A DNA stretch of 60,217 bases. Origin: a candidate division KSB1 bacterium (GTDB taxonomy: Bacteria > Zhuqueibacterota > JdFR-76 > DREG01). The stretch spans positions 1 through 60,217 of the forward strand of contig JADFJB010000010.1 in assembly GCA_022566355.1 (NCBI GenBank). Reading direction: 5' to 3'. The notes beneath the pieces were generated by a model. It worked only from the letters and a program-made list of their open reading frames with translations. It did not search any database and had not been told where the DNA came from. Position numbers and translations under genes: made by a program. Shown one piece after another: positions 1-9,090 of the stretch (positions within the stretch are counted from its first letter, which is position 1; each line of letters starts with the position of its first letter).

Positions 1-1
1 T

Positions 2-190
2 CTTCCGTTCATGCAGCAAAGGTGTTGGGCAAAAACACATCTCGAACCATTCGACAACACCAGGCGTAGTAAGCTTTGCTCGTTTCATTGAATCGACCAT
101 CTCTTGCCCATCTGGACGTTGGTTAGCTTGGTGTCCTCGGCTTTGTAAACAACGGATATCCACTTCTGCGATATTGCATAGTACTAGTTG
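2..190 (-). pseudogene. IS630-like transposase remnant (C-terminal piece)
   Basis: Read on the minus strand, about 62 codons stay open to the left window edge. They contain NIAEVDIRCLQSR followed by an RPDGQEMV stretch. This resembles the segment around the last catalytic Glu of IS630-type DDE transposases (usual pattern N-M-A-E-I-E-x-x-V-L followed by R-R-I-P-D). The expected HGSWL lead-in is missing and the frame hits a stop at about 203-205, so this is a broken piece and not an active gene. The family call rests on a short match. The rest may lie left of the window. Confidence 0.4.
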
Positions 191-303
191 ATAAGTCCAA
201 AATCAAGGAATTTCTTGACGTTGGTTGGATATTTGAATGGATGATTTCTCAGATTGTGGATATAGTTCCGAATGTAGTCGCCAAGTTTGGAGAAGGATTT
301 TGT
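187..303 (-). other. Coding-like remnant, unassigned
   Basis: A second minus-strand frame of 39 codons reads like protein (GDYIRNYIHNLRNHPFKYP and then KKFLDFGLIN) between two stops. It is out of frame with the transposase-like remnant beside it. It may belong to the same decayed mobile element or to another one. I cannot name the family. Confidence 0.25.
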
Positions 304-309
304 TTACCA

Positions 310-560
310 GTGAGATAAGATGGAGATTTATCAACATGTTGAAGTTCTCTCTTAAGTCCCGTTATTTTTAAGAAATCGTGCATTTTTTATCTCACAGGGT
401 AAAGTGCGATATGGTTTTGCCGATCATAATTTATTTTTCTACCTAAGCCATAATCGCATACAGTAGAACACTTAGGTTTACTCAATCGATGTAAAGTTTC
501 TGATGTGAAGTTTCTGTAGTGTTCCAATAACTTCTCTTTAGGTTGATACTAAAATAATCC
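310..560. other. Non-coding leader region with short inverted repeats
   Basis: No credible gene is visible here. Two overlapping inverted repeats are present: ACCTAAG (441-447) with CTTAGGT (471-477), and GAACACT (466-472) with AGTGTTC (518-524). A 9-bp direct repeat, AAGTTTCTG, occurs twice near 493-516. The region probably contains the promoter of the exported repeat protein that starts at 645, but I cannot pick a convincing -35/-10 pair. Confidence 0.4.
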
Positions 561-644
561 TTGATTTGTATTTTAACCTTGTGCATTTTCAATTTGGTCA
601 CTTTAATTCAATCTAATCAAATATTTAAAACGGAGGAAGATGTC

Positions 645-3600
645 ATGAAAAAAGGATTCACAATTTTTTGGCTCTTTGCCCTAGTTGCGTTAGTACTAGC
701 CAGTCCGCAAAAGGACGACAAAAAGGGGGAAAAAGATCCAGGGGAAATAAGCAGCAAGACTTTTTCCGGTCTTAAATGGCGTTCCATCGGACCAGCGCTT
801 ACTTCCGGTCGAATCGGTGATATTGCCGTACATCCCCAAAATAAGAGTATCTATTTTGCAGCCGTATCTTCCGGCGGGGTATGGAAAACTGAAAACTCCG
901 GCACAACCTGGAAATCGGTATTCGACAAACAGGGTTCTTATTCCATAGGCTGTGTGACTATCGATCAAAACGATCCGCTGGTTGTTTGGGTTGGTTCTGG
1001 CGAGAACAACAGCCAGCGCAGTGTTTCGTACGGCGATGGCGTTTACAAATCTGTCGATGGTGGTAAAAGCTGGAAAAACATGGGATTGAAAGATTCCCAG
1101 CATATCGGCAAAATTGTGGTCGATCCCAGAAATTCGAACACGGTTTTCGTCGCCGCCCAGGGACCGCTGTGGAACGCCGGTGGCGATCGCGGTCTCTATA
1201 AAACCATCGATGGCGGAAAGACCTGGAAAAAAGTGTTGGACATTAGCGAGAATACCGGCGTTACGGATTTGGTTTACGACCCCCGCAACCCGGATGTCAT
1301 GTATGCCGCATCCTACCAACGGCGTCGCCGGGTCTGGACCCTGATCGATGGCGGTCCGGAATCTGCGATTTACAAATCCGAAGATGGCGGTGAATCCTGG
1401 AATAAACTCAGCAAAGGATTGCCAAAAGGAGATGTTGGCCGAATTGGATTGGCAATCTCCCCTGCCGATCCCAATGTGCTTTATGCCATCATTGAGGCCT
1501 CGGGAAAAAGCGGTGGGTTTTTTCGCTCCAATGATCGCGGCGCCAACTGGAAAAAACAAAGCAGCTATGTTAGCGGCAGTCCGCAATATTACCAGGAAAT
1601 TGTTTGCGACCCCAAAGAAGTCAATCGTGTATATTCTCTGGATACATACAATATGGTTACCGATGACGGTGGCAAGAACTTTCGCAGGCTTGGTGAAAAA
1701 TCCAAGCATGTAGATAATCATGCCATGTGGATCGATCCGGACAATACCGATTATCTTTTGGTTGGCTGCGATGGCGGTATCTATGAAAGTTTCGATCGTG
1801 GCGCTAACTGGCATTTTAAAGCCAATTTGCCGGTCACCCAATTTTACAGGGTTACCGTAGACAACGATTTTCCTTTTTACAATGTTTATGGCGGCACGCA
1901 AGACAATTATTCTTTGGGCGGCCCGTCACAAACCACCAATGTCCATGGCATTACCAACGGCGATTGGTTTGTCACTCGCGGTGGGGATGGCTTCGAAACC
2001 CAAATCGATCCTAAAGATCCCAATATTATTTATTCCCAGAGTCAATACGGCGGACTGGTGCGGTTTGATAAAAGGAGCGGAGAACGAATAAATATTGTTC
2101 CGCAGCCAGGCAAAGGTGAACCTGCCCTGCGTTGGAACTGGAATTCCCCACTCCTGATCAGCCCCCACCTGAATACCCGGGTGTATTTTGCATCGAATGT
2201 TTTATACCGCACCGATGATCGCGGCAATTCCTGGCGAGCAGTCAGCCCGGATTTGAGCCGCCAAATTGACCGCAATCAACTTACCATTATGGGTAAAGTT
2301 CAACGTTCCGGTGCCGTGGCGAAGAATACGTCCACTTCACATTACGGATCAATCGTTTCATTATCTGAATCAACAATTCAGGAAGGCTTGATCTATGCCG
2401 GCACAGATGATGGCTTGATCCAGGTTACGGAAGACGGCGGTCAAAATTGGCGTAAAATCGATAAATTCCCCGGTATCCCGGAGATGATTTATGTGAGTGA
2501 TATCGAAGCGTCGTTGCACGATGTGAACACGGTTTATGCCAGCTTCGATAATCATAAAATCGGTGATTTCAAACCCTACATCCTGGTCAGCAATAACAAA
2601 GGGAAATCATGGCGGTCCATCAGCAGTAACCTGCCTGAACGGGGTTCGGTGCATACTATCGCAGAAGATCATGTAAAATCGAATTTGTTGTTTGTGGGTA
2701 CGGAGTTCAGTGTTTATGTAACTGTAAATGGCGGCGGGGATTGGCATCAATTAAAAAGTGGGTTACCACCGATTGCAGTGAGAGATCTGGATATCCAGAG
2801 ACGGGAAAATGACCTAATAGCAGGTACTTTTGGTCGCGGATTTTACATCCTCGACAACTACCAGCCATTACGTGATATCACTCCTGACTTGTTAAAACAA
2901 AACGCAACCCTTTTTCCGGTGAAAGATCCCTGGATGTATATGCAGGATTCTCCGCTTGGCGGCCGGGGTAAATCTTTCCAGGGCGAGTCCTATTACACCG
3001 CGTCCAACCCTCCTTTTGGGGCCATTTTTACTTATTATTTAAAAGAGGGCCTAAAGACCCAAAAACAGAAACGCCAGGACATGGAGAAAAAAACAGAGAA
3101 AGATGGCGGCGCACCTCCTTATCCGACCAGAGATCAATTCAGGCAGGAACGGCGGGAAGAGAAACCAACGATTATTCTGACAGTTCGAGATCAGGATGGT
3201 AATATTGTACGACGAATAACCGGAGCTACCGGTTCAGGCATTCATCGAGTTGCGTGGGATTTGCGTTATCCAGCCGCCAATCCTACCAGCCTTGGGTCAG
3301 GAGAATCACGTGGATTTGGCAGACGTGCATCCGGTCCAATGGGTTTACCGGGTACCTACGAAGTCGCATTATCTAAAATGGTCGATGGTGAAGAAACTCC
3401 CCTGGGCACTCCACAATCATTCATCACCAAGTCCCTGGGAACGGCAACCCTTGCCGCTGCTGATAAAAAAGAGTTGCTGGCATTTCAGAAGAAAACAGCA
3501 CGATTGCAGCGAGCAGTGCTCGGCGCTGGCCGGGCAGCACGAGAAGCGCAGACACGAATCAATCATTTAAAAAAAGCGTTCATGGATACGCCTGGCGCTG

Positions 3601-3938
3601 ATTTAAAACTGGGTAAAGACATTCGGACATTGGAGAACCGCTTAAAAGATCTTCTCCTCGATCTTTCAGGAGATCCGGTAAACCGGGACCTTCAAGTACC
3701 TTCTCCCCCATCCATTAACAACAGGGTTCAAGGCATTGTTCGCACCCAATGGTCCTCTTCATCAGCGCCGACACAAACCAGCCAGGATGCTTACAATATT
3801 GCCGCAGAGGAGTTTACAATTTTTCTCGGAGCCTTGCGGACCCTGATTGAAGTCGACCTTAAAAATATTGAACAGAATTTAGAGGATGCGGGTGCACCCT
3901 GGACCCCTGGCAGGATTCCCAGGTGGACCATAGAGTAA
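645..3938 (+). CDS. Exported sortilin/VPS10-like BNR-repeat protein
   Basis: A 1097-residue exported beta-propeller protein. The start at 645 is chosen over upstream in-frame codons because GGAGG lies at 632-636 and the next residues form a signal peptide (MKKGFTIFWLFALVALVLAS). Asp-box/BNR-type repeats recur along most of the chain (DGGKSW, DGGKTWKK, DRGANW, DDRGNSW, EDGGQNW, NKGKSW), as in the Sortilin_N/VPS10 family annotated as 'glycosyl hydrolase' in FCB and Gemmatimonadota genomes. A C-terminal part (about residues 830-950) contains a FlgD/Ig-like stretch (TVRDQDGNIVRR, then HRVAWDLRYP). A helical tail follows. No glycosidase catalytic pair can be pointed to, so a peptide- or glycan-binding role is as likely as hydrolysis. 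It stands alone and is closed by a strong terminator. Confidence 0.85.
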   Translation: MKKGFTIFWLFALVALVLASPQKDDKKGEKDPGEISSKTFSGLKWRSIGPALTSGRIGDIAVHPQNKSIYFAAVSSGGVWKTENSGTTWKSVFDKQGSYSIGCVTIDQNDPLVVWVGSGENNSQRSVSYGDGVYKSVDGGKSWKNMGLKDSQHIGKIVVDPRNSNTVFVAAQGPLWNAGGDRGLYKTIDGGKTWKKVLDISENTGVTDLVYDPRNPDVMYAASYQRRRRVWTLIDGGPESAIYKSEDGGESWNKLSKGLPKGDVGRIGLAISPADPNVLYAIIEASGKSGGFFRSNDRGANWKKQSSYVSGSPQYYQEIVCDPKEVNRVYSLDTYNMVTDDGGKNFRRLGEKSKHVDNHAMWIDPDNTDYLLVGCDGGIYESFDRGANWHFKANLPVTQFYRVTVDNDFPFYNVYGGTQDNYSLGGPSQTTNVHGITNGDWFVTRGGDGFETQIDPKDPNIIYSQSQYGGLVRFDKRSGERINIVPQPGKGEPALRWNWNSPLLISPHLNTRVYFASNVLYRTDDRGNSWRAVSPDLSRQIDRNQLTIMGKVQRSGAVAKNTSTSHYGSIVSLSESTIQEGLIYAGTDDGLIQVTEDGGQNWRKIDKFPGIPEMIYVSDIEASLHDVNTVYASFDNHKIGDFKPYILVSNNKGKSWRSISSNLPERGSVHTIAEDHVKSNLLFVGTEFSVYVTVNGGGDWHQLKSGLPPIAVRDLDIQRRENDLIAGTFGRGFYILDNYQPLRDITPDLLKQNATLFPVKDPWMYMQDSPLGGRGKSFQGESYYTASNPPFGAIFTYYLKEGLKTQKQKRQDMEKKTEKDGGAPPYPTRDQFRQERREEKPTIILTVRDQDGNIVRRITGATGSGIHRVAWDLRYPAANPTSLGSGESRGFGRRASGPMGLPGTYEVALSKMVDGEETPLGTPQSFITKSLGTATLAAADKKELLAFQKKTARLQRAVLGAGRAAREAQTRINHLKKAFMDTPGADLKLGKDIRTLENRLKDLLLDLSGDPVNRDLQVPSPPSINNRVQGIVRTQWSSSSAPTQTSQDAYNIAAEEFTIFLGALRTLIEVDLKNIEQNLEDAGAPWTPGRIPRWTIE

Positions 3939-3952
3939 AATCGAACATTATG

Positions 3953-3988
3953 ATTGATGCCATCGCTGCAAGTGATGGCATCAATTTT
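3953..3988 (+). terminator. Rho-independent terminator
   Basis: A perfect 12-bp stem, ATTGATGCCATC (3953-3964) with GATGGCATCAAT (3974-3985), has a 9-nt loop and runs into a TTTT tract. It begins 14 nt after the stop of the BNR-repeat gene. Confidence 0.85.
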
Positions 3989-4065
3989 AGTAAAAAGGTG
4001 TCATTTCTGTAGGTCTTTGCAAGGAACCTTGAAAGGCACCAAATCGTGTAGATACCGATTAACGA

Positions 4066-4249
4066 CAGGCTGTCCGAGAACAGGTTTTGTCACTCCTGCA
4101 TGCTGCCCACTAAACTTGTGCTCGTACGCCTCTAACGGGTAAGAATACAGGCACAAGTTTAAGTAGTAGTCATTTTGTGTTTAGCAAATGCAAACAGACC
4201 CCCGATAAAATCATTCGGGGGTGACATTTTTGGGGTATCGGACAGCCTG
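4066..4249. mobile_element. Miniature inverted-repeat element, copy 1 (184 bp)
   Basis: The ends are a perfect 12-bp terminal inverted repeat: CAGGCTGTCCGA (4066-4077) and TCGGACAGCCTG (4238-4249). Inside lie an 11-bp inverted pair, TAAACTTGTGC with GCACAAGTTTA, and a CCCCCGAT...ATTCGGGGG hairpin. A diverged second copy lies at 17302-17515 with the same internal landmarks in the same order. It has no coding capacity. It is most likely a non-autonomous MITE-like element. No transposase with matching ends is in the window. Confidence 0.65.
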
Positions 4250-4293
4250 AAAGATTTCGAGAATTATATTTGTGATGTTTGGCTTGATTCTCT

Positions 4294-4324
4294 AACCTCT
4301 CAGGTTTTTAAAACCTGAGAGGTT
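4294..4324. repeat. 31-bp perfect palindrome, copy 1
   Basis: AACCTCTCAGGTTTT and its exact reverse complement are separated by one T. The same 15-bp arm occurs again at 19522-19554. It is a REP-like or terminator-like dispersed palindrome. Here it sits between the MITE-like element and a gene fragment. Confidence 0.75.
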
Positions 4325-4407
4325 TATTCTATTTCCATTCAAACCTTCCAACAAATCCAATCATTTAATATTAAGAAAGTGTCAAAAACTTCAATCAGAA
4401 AATCATT

Positions 4408-4677
4408 TTGGAACTACAAATAGAAACCCATTCAAATGCCAACAATCTTGCCGACCTGGTCCAAAATTCTCGCGTACCATCTCATGTGCATTATAATGTT
4501 TCCGGCCCAGGTTATCCCAATCAAAATTTTGAGTTAAGATTCGCTGGTGATCCCTACCTGGCAAAAAGGATCGTTGCAAGAGATAAACGGCAAGATCGTT
4601 TTAACTCAATTAAAGAAATCATAAAAGGCAATGATGGCATATGGCGTTGTAATTTCGACATTAAGTTAGAAAAATGA
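4408..4677 (+). pseudogene. Intradiol ring-cleavage dioxygenase C-terminal fragment
   Basis: An 89-codon open frame with only a TTG as possible start. Its middle (VPSHVHYNVSGPGYPNQ, ELRFAGDPYL) and end (DGIWRCNFDIKL) resemble the last third of protocatechuate/catechol intradiol dioxygenase-like proteins, including the P-x-H-x-H metal-ligand strand. Family members are usually around 200 residues or more. The N-terminal portion and the Tyr ligands are absent and no Shine-Dalgarno site precedes the TTG. I read it as a truncated remnant that kept its frame. It may still be expressed as a short protein, but catalysis is unlikely. Confidence 0.55.
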
Positions 4678-4775
4678 AATAAACCCACACAAACTCATTA
4701 TCTTTTGAATTATAGGGGATTTATTCGTTTACTTTCTTTTCATGTTTTCGATGTTTTATACTGAAGGTAAAATTT

Positions 4776-5789
4776 ATGCATCCAAATAAATTCCGAAAAG
4801 TCACTTTTTTCATACTGGGAAGTGTATTCCTGGTTACCGCCATAACTGTCTTGGTTGGTCGCTTTTTGATAGATGCCGGCTGGGATTCCGGCCCTTCCTG
4901 GTCACCAGATAGTAATAAGATCGCTTATGCGATGGACAACGATGGAGACTTCGCAATCTATGTCATGAATACCGATGGCAGCGGGCAAATCCAATTAACC
5001 CAAAATGATGCTCAAGACCATTATCCTTCCTGGTCTCCAGATGACAGCAAAATTGTTTTTATTTCTGACAGAGACGGCAATTGGGAAATTTATAGCATGA
5101 ATCCGGATGGCAGCGGCCAGGTAAACTTAACCCGGGACCCCGGTGATGATATTATGCACTTTTCACCCTGGTCTCCGGATGGCCGAAAAATCGTTTTCTG
5201 GTCAAACCGTGATGACAATTATGAAATCTATAGCATGGATGTTGATGGCTCGAACCTTGCCCGGTTAACCAACGATTCCAATGATGAGTTTTATGCCCAA
5301 TTTTCTCCACACGGAAGCCAACTATTATTTACGACAAACCGGGATGGTTTTGCCAATCAAGAGATTTATTTGATGAATCTCGATGGTTCCGATCAAACGA
5401 ATCTGACGAAATCTGCCGGCAATGACAACAATGGATTTTGGTCACCGGATGGTTCCAAAATTGTATTTCAGGCAGATCGGGACGGGAATATAGAGATTTA
5501 TGTTATGAATGCCGACGGTAGTGATCAAATAAATATTTCACAAAATTCTGACAATGATATCAACCCGAGATGGTCTCCGGATGGTTCAAAAATTGCGTTT
5601 ACTTCGATTAGTGAGGATCAACAGGACATTTATATTGTGAGTATAAATGGGTTAGAATCCTATAAATTATCCAGCCTTGAAGGGGATAAATATGATCCTG
5701 CCTGGTCTCCGGATGGCACAAAAATAACATTTAAATATAGATTTGAAGATATTGTCGTCATTCGTGTCGCTTTCAGCGTGCCTCAATAA
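4776..5789 (+). CDS. TolB-like PD40 beta-propeller protein, membrane-anchored
   Basis: A 337-residue protein with an N-terminal hydrophobic segment (about residues 10-31) that acts as signal peptide or anchor, followed by six to seven WD40-like/PD40 repeats. The recurring unit is W-S-P-D-G-S-K-I, then a DRDGN-x-EIY turn, then MN-x-DGS. This is the fold of the TolB propeller and of many periplasmic sensor-like proteins, where it binds peptides or partners. It lacks the N-terminal TolB domain, so I do not call it TolB. An AAGG about 9 nt upstream supports the ATG. It converges on the TonB receptor that follows, and the two genes probably share the gap of under 60 bp for transcription end. Confidence 0.8.
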   Translation: MHPNKFRKVTFFILGSVFLVTAITVLVGRFLIDAGWDSGPSWSPDSNKIAYAMDNDGDFAIYVMNTDGSGQIQLTQNDAQDHYPSWSPDDSKIVFISDRDGNWEIYSMNPDGSGQVNLTRDPGDDIMHFSPWSPDGRKIVFWSNRDDNYEIYSMDVDGSNLARLTNDSNDEFYAQFSPHGSQLLFTTNRDGFANQEIYLMNLDGSDQTNLTKSAGNDNNGFWSPDGSKIVFQADRDGNIEIYVMNADGSDQINISQNSDNDINPRWSPDGSKIAFTSISEDQQDIYIVSINGLESYKLSSLEGDKYDPAWSPDGTKITFKYRFEDIVVIRVAFSVPQ

Positions 5790-5845
5790 ATAAATTATAG
5801 TTTGCATTGAAGACAGATCAACTTGAAGACCCTATTACTCATAGG

Positions 5846-8506
5846 CTAAAATGAAACATTAATTCCTAATGAAGGAATAAATGGATACATATAAACCGGT
5901 TGCCTGAAAAGCACTGGCTTTGGATTGTGCAATGCTGATGGTAGATTTTCAAAAAGATCTTCAAACCGGGTGATATAACGATACTGAAATACATTCTTTC
6001 GGTTATACACATTAATCAGATCCAGGTAAATTTCCCAGGAACCGGTCTTCAGTTTGGCTCCATAAGAAATTCTCAAATCAAGCCGGTGATAATCCGGCAA
6101 GTTAGCAGAATTGACATTGTCGATAGACTCGAAGATTGGGATAAACCGGGCGAAACCGGTCTCAGGATCTGTTAAGACAAAATTAATAATTTCGTTTGGA
6201 TCAAATGGATTCGTAGCTTTTCCTACCAAAGGGGATAATTTACTCGGCGGTGTGTACGGAAATCCGGAGCCATAGCGCCAGGTAAGTCCGATTTGCAAAC
6301 TGTTTCCGATTCTTCGGTTCATTACAACATTCACTGCGTGTTTACGATTGAAATCAAATGGGAATTCGATTCTTTTGCCATCTAATAATTGCTCCCTCTT
6401 AGAATCTGAGTATGAATAGGATATCCAGCCATTCCATGGATCAGATGCTCGAATTGTTTTTTTCTCGAGTAAGAATTCTAAGCCATAGGCTTTCCCTTTT
6501 GCATCATTAACAGGAGTAGTACTGGGCGAAAAAACAGTTTCTTCAACGATGGCATATGAATTCCCGTATGCAGGTGAACCGGATAAATAGTGTGGCAAAA
6601 ATACGGTAATTTCTTCCGGTTTTTGCCTGATCAATCCCGAAAAATCTTTGAAATAGCTTTCAACTCTTAATCGCCACTGATCGCTTATAGTATGATTCAA
6701 ACTAAGTAAATAATGGCTGCTTTTTTCTGGCTCCAAGCCATTTAGACTATCAAACCGATTGAGTGCAACTAACTCTCCAATATCCAGCATTTTTTCGAAT
6801 CCCGGGCTTTGATAAAATATTCCCCAAGCTGCAGTCGCTTTTGTTTTTCTATCCAATTGATATGAAATACTGAACCGGGGTGATAAAAATCCATTATCCA
6901 AAAGTCCGAAATGATCATACCGTAAACCCGGTTGAACCAATAATTTCCCATTAAATTGTGTCCACCGGTCTTGCAAATAGGAATGCCAGCGATCATAAGA
7001 ATTATCCTGCACAACATTATTTGCAATAGCCCCAATCCAATTGGGAGCAGATTCCAACGCATCGAATAAAAATCGGCCAAAATCATTCAACTCCAGTTCC
7101 GAAGAAAATGAATTTTCCAATAAATCAACACCCATTCCTAATTGTACTTGGTGATTCCCATATTCTATCCTGTTAGACATACCGAAGGAATATCGATTGA
7201 AATTGAAATCCTGGTTGTATTTTAAAGAAATCGTATCTCCTGTTCCAAAGACAGGTGGCGGTGGAAAAAATGAATCTATCCTTTTCTCTTCCTCTTCGGG
7301 AACAAACTCTTCGGCAAAATCGGCTGTACCATTCGTTCGGTACCAATTCGCAAACAGATTTAATTGATATTTGGAAGACTGTGAATAAATCCATTTACCG
7401 CCAAAAAGAGCATTTTTAGTTTTATCTTTATTACTTGGGCTATCGGGGGTTGATTCTTGTTCGCCTAGCTCTTCTCGTCTCAACCAGTCTTTTGTATCCT
7501 GGCTATATAGGCCAACAAACTCAACCCGGTGGTTTTTGGCAGGTTGAAGAAATATTTTGCCCTGTAGATCTTCGAACTTGGGAAACGCCACATCGTTCAC
7601 GATTCCAATTTCCTGCACAAATGATTCGGAGAAAAGATCGTAATAAGATTTCCGCCCGGAAACGATCCAGCCTCCATCAAAAATACCGGTCTTTCCTTCG
7701 AATAAAAGATTTGCTGTCGATAGATTTACCCCGACTTCAGCACCAAGCTTTTTGGTTGCCGAGCCATTTCTTAGTGTAACATTTAATACTGAAGACAACC
7801 GATCACCAAAAATTGCCGGGAATGCCCCGGTGTATAGCTGAATGTCTTCAACAATGCTTGGATTAAATAAACTTGCAATTCCGGTTTTCCGATAGGGATT
7901 ATAAAGTTCGATGCCTTCAAATAAGAAAAGGTTCTGATCCGTTGTACCGCCGCGTACGATAATTTGCGTGGAAAAATCGCTTGTTGCCACAACTCCCGGG
8001 AGCGCCTGTAACCCTCGCAAAACATCCTCTAATGCTCCTGGCATTACCTCAATAGCGCGCGGACTTATTTCAATTTCCGCAGGTCTGAGTGTTAACTCCG
8101 GTATACGGTTACGTTTCGCCTCCACAATAACTTCAGGCGTACCTATTACTGTCGCATCCAATTTAGCATCTACCCTCTCAACTTTGCCATCACGAATACG
8201 AATTTCTTTCTTAAATTCTTTGTAACCGATTAACCGAACTATCAAGGTATGTTTTCCGGTGGGAATTCTCATGATCAAATAGTGACCCCTTCGATCGGAA
8301 ACATCCCCCAGGGTTGTACCTTCTATCGTTACATTCACGTCTGCTAATCTCTCGCCAGTTTGGCGATTTGTTATTCTTCCCTCAATCGCACCCCACGTTT
8401 CTTGTGAAAAACTTAAAGAGGATGAAAGAAAAAGGATTACAACAGAAAATAGAAAGATTAACGCCAGATAAGATATTTTTTTCTCTTTATTGAATTTATT
8501 ACACAT
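5846..8506 (-). CDS. TonB-dependent outer-membrane receptor with carboxypeptidase-like N-domain
   Basis: An 886-residue outer-membrane receptor. The order is: signal peptide (about residues 10-35), CarboxypepD_reg-like beta-sandwich (about 37-120, with IEGRITNRQTGERLADVNV), plug domain (about 140-250, with QIIVRGGTTDQNLFLFEGIE and DRLSSVLNVTLRNGS), then the beta-barrel ending in the aromatic ...SLGINVSF. The start is supported by GGAGGG 8 nt upstream. Such receptors import siderophores, cobalamin or oligomers using the proton-motive force through TonB. The cargo cannot be told from the sequence. No SusD-like partner or TonB/ExbBD genes are adjacent. Confidence 0.85.
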   Translation of the reverse strand: MCNKFNKEKKISYLALIFLFSVVILFLSSSLSFSQETWGAIEGRITNRQTGERLADVNVTIEGTTLGDVSDRRGHYLIMRIPTGKHTLIVRLIGYKEFKKEIRIRDGKVERVDAKLDATVIGTPEVIVEAKRNRIPELTLRPAEIEISPRAIEVMPGALEDVLRGLQALPGVVATSDFSTQIIVRGGTTDQNLFLFEGIELYNPYRKTGIASLFNPSIVEDIQLYTGAFPAIFGDRLSSVLNVTLRNGSATKKLGAEVGVNLSTANLLFEGKTGIFDGGWIVSGRKSYYDLFSESFVQEIGIVNDVAFPKFEDLQGKIFLQPAKNHRVEFVGLYSQDTKDWLRREELGEQESTPDSPSNKDKTKNALFGGKWIYSQSSKYQLNLFANWYRTNGTADFAEEFVPEEEEKRIDSFFPPPPVFGTGDTISLKYNQDFNFNRYSFGMSNRIEYGNHQVQLGMGVDLLENSFSSELELNDFGRFLFDALESAPNWIGAIANNVVQDNSYDRWHSYLQDRWTQFNGKLLVQPGLRYDHFGLLDNGFLSPRFSISYQLDRKTKATAAWGIFYQSPGFEKMLDIGELVALNRFDSLNGLEPEKSSHYLLSLNHTISDQWRLRVESYFKDFSGLIRQKPEEITVFLPHYLSGSPAYGNSYAIVEETVFSPSTTPVNDAKGKAYGLEFLLEKKTIRASDPWNGWISYSYSDSKREQLLDGKRIEFPFDFNRKHAVNVVMNRRIGNSLQIGLTWRYGSGFPYTPPSKLSPLVGKATNPFDPNEIINFVLTDPETGFARFIPIFESIDNVNSANLPDYHRLDLRISYGAKLKTGSWEIYLDLINVYNRKNVFQYRYITRFEDLFENLPSALHNPKPVLFRQPVYMYPFIPSLGINVSF

Positions 8507-8712
8507 AAGACTTCCCTCCCACGTAAAGTTTTATAATCAAGTTAACCTATTTTGATATGAATCATGTCATGGTTCAATTACACAGTTTAAGATTTTTTAG
8601 GAAAAAGTCAATTAGAAAACAAGTAATTGTTAATTTTGAGAGTTTGTATGACTTGAAACATATATATTATTCAATACTCTGAAATTTGAAGCTTGCTATT
8701 CAAATAATTGTT

Positions 8713-8742
8713 TTGCATATTGGTCGCATAATTCACTATAAA
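8713..8742 (+). promoter_or_regulatory. Candidate sigma70 promoter of the GlsB/YeaQ-like gene
   Basis: TTGCAT (8713-8718) and TATAAA (8737-8742) are separated by 18 bp. The expected transcription start is about 20 nt before a strong GGAGG ribosome site. Confidence 0.45.
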
Positions 8743-8771
8743 AAACAAAGAAATTCTACGTTGGAGGAAAA

Positions 8772-9014
8772 ATGAGTCTTATACTATTCTTGATAGTTGG
8801 ATTAGCTGCCGGATGGTTAGCCGGTGTTGTTATGAAAGGCAAAGGCTTTGGGATGTTGGGTAACATGATTGTAGGAACCATAGGAGCATTTTTAGGTTGG
8901 TTATTGTTCAAATTTATTGGATTGCTTGTATACGGATTGATCGGTACCTTAATCATGGCGTTCGTTGGTGTAGTCGTTTTGCTTTTCATCATAAGATTGG
9001 TCAAAAAAGCTTGA
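8772..9014 (+). CDS. GlsB/YeaQ/YmgE-family small membrane protein
   Basis: An 80-residue, almost wholly hydrophobic protein with three membrane segments (about residues 2-20, 27-50 and 54-76). The glycine-rich GLAAGWLAGVVMKGKGFG start and the GNMIVGTIGAFLGWLLF segment are typical of the transglycosylase-associated/GlsB family. Members are small stress-linked inner-membrane proteins of unknown biochemical role. GGAGG precedes the ATG at good spacing. It stands as a single gene behind its own candidate promoter. Confidence 0.85.
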   Translation: MSLILFLIVGLAAGWLAGVVMKGKGFGMLGNMIVGTIGAFLGWLLFKFIGLLVYGLIGTLIMAFVGVVVLLFIIRLVKKA

Positions 9015-9090
9015 AGTAAAAATCAAAATAAACCCGGTCCCTGGCTATCATTCTTTTACAAGAACTTTTGGTTAAAGTGGAGTGCATGCG

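Noticed and set aside
696-1901. 401-codon minus-strand open frame opposite the BNR-repeat gene
   Set aside because: It lies wholly antisense to a clear repeat protein with a good ribosome site; its translation has no recognisable domain and the open frame is a by-product of the codon pattern.
3954-4142. 62-codon plus-strand frame after the BNR-repeat gene
   Set aside because: It runs through the terminator and into the MITE-like element, and its Cys-rich translation looks random.
8756-9004. 82-codon minus-strand frame opposite the GlsB-like gene
   Set aside because: Asn/Pro/Thr-rich mirror of a hydrophobic coding sequence; the plus-strand gene has a clear GGAGG and family match.
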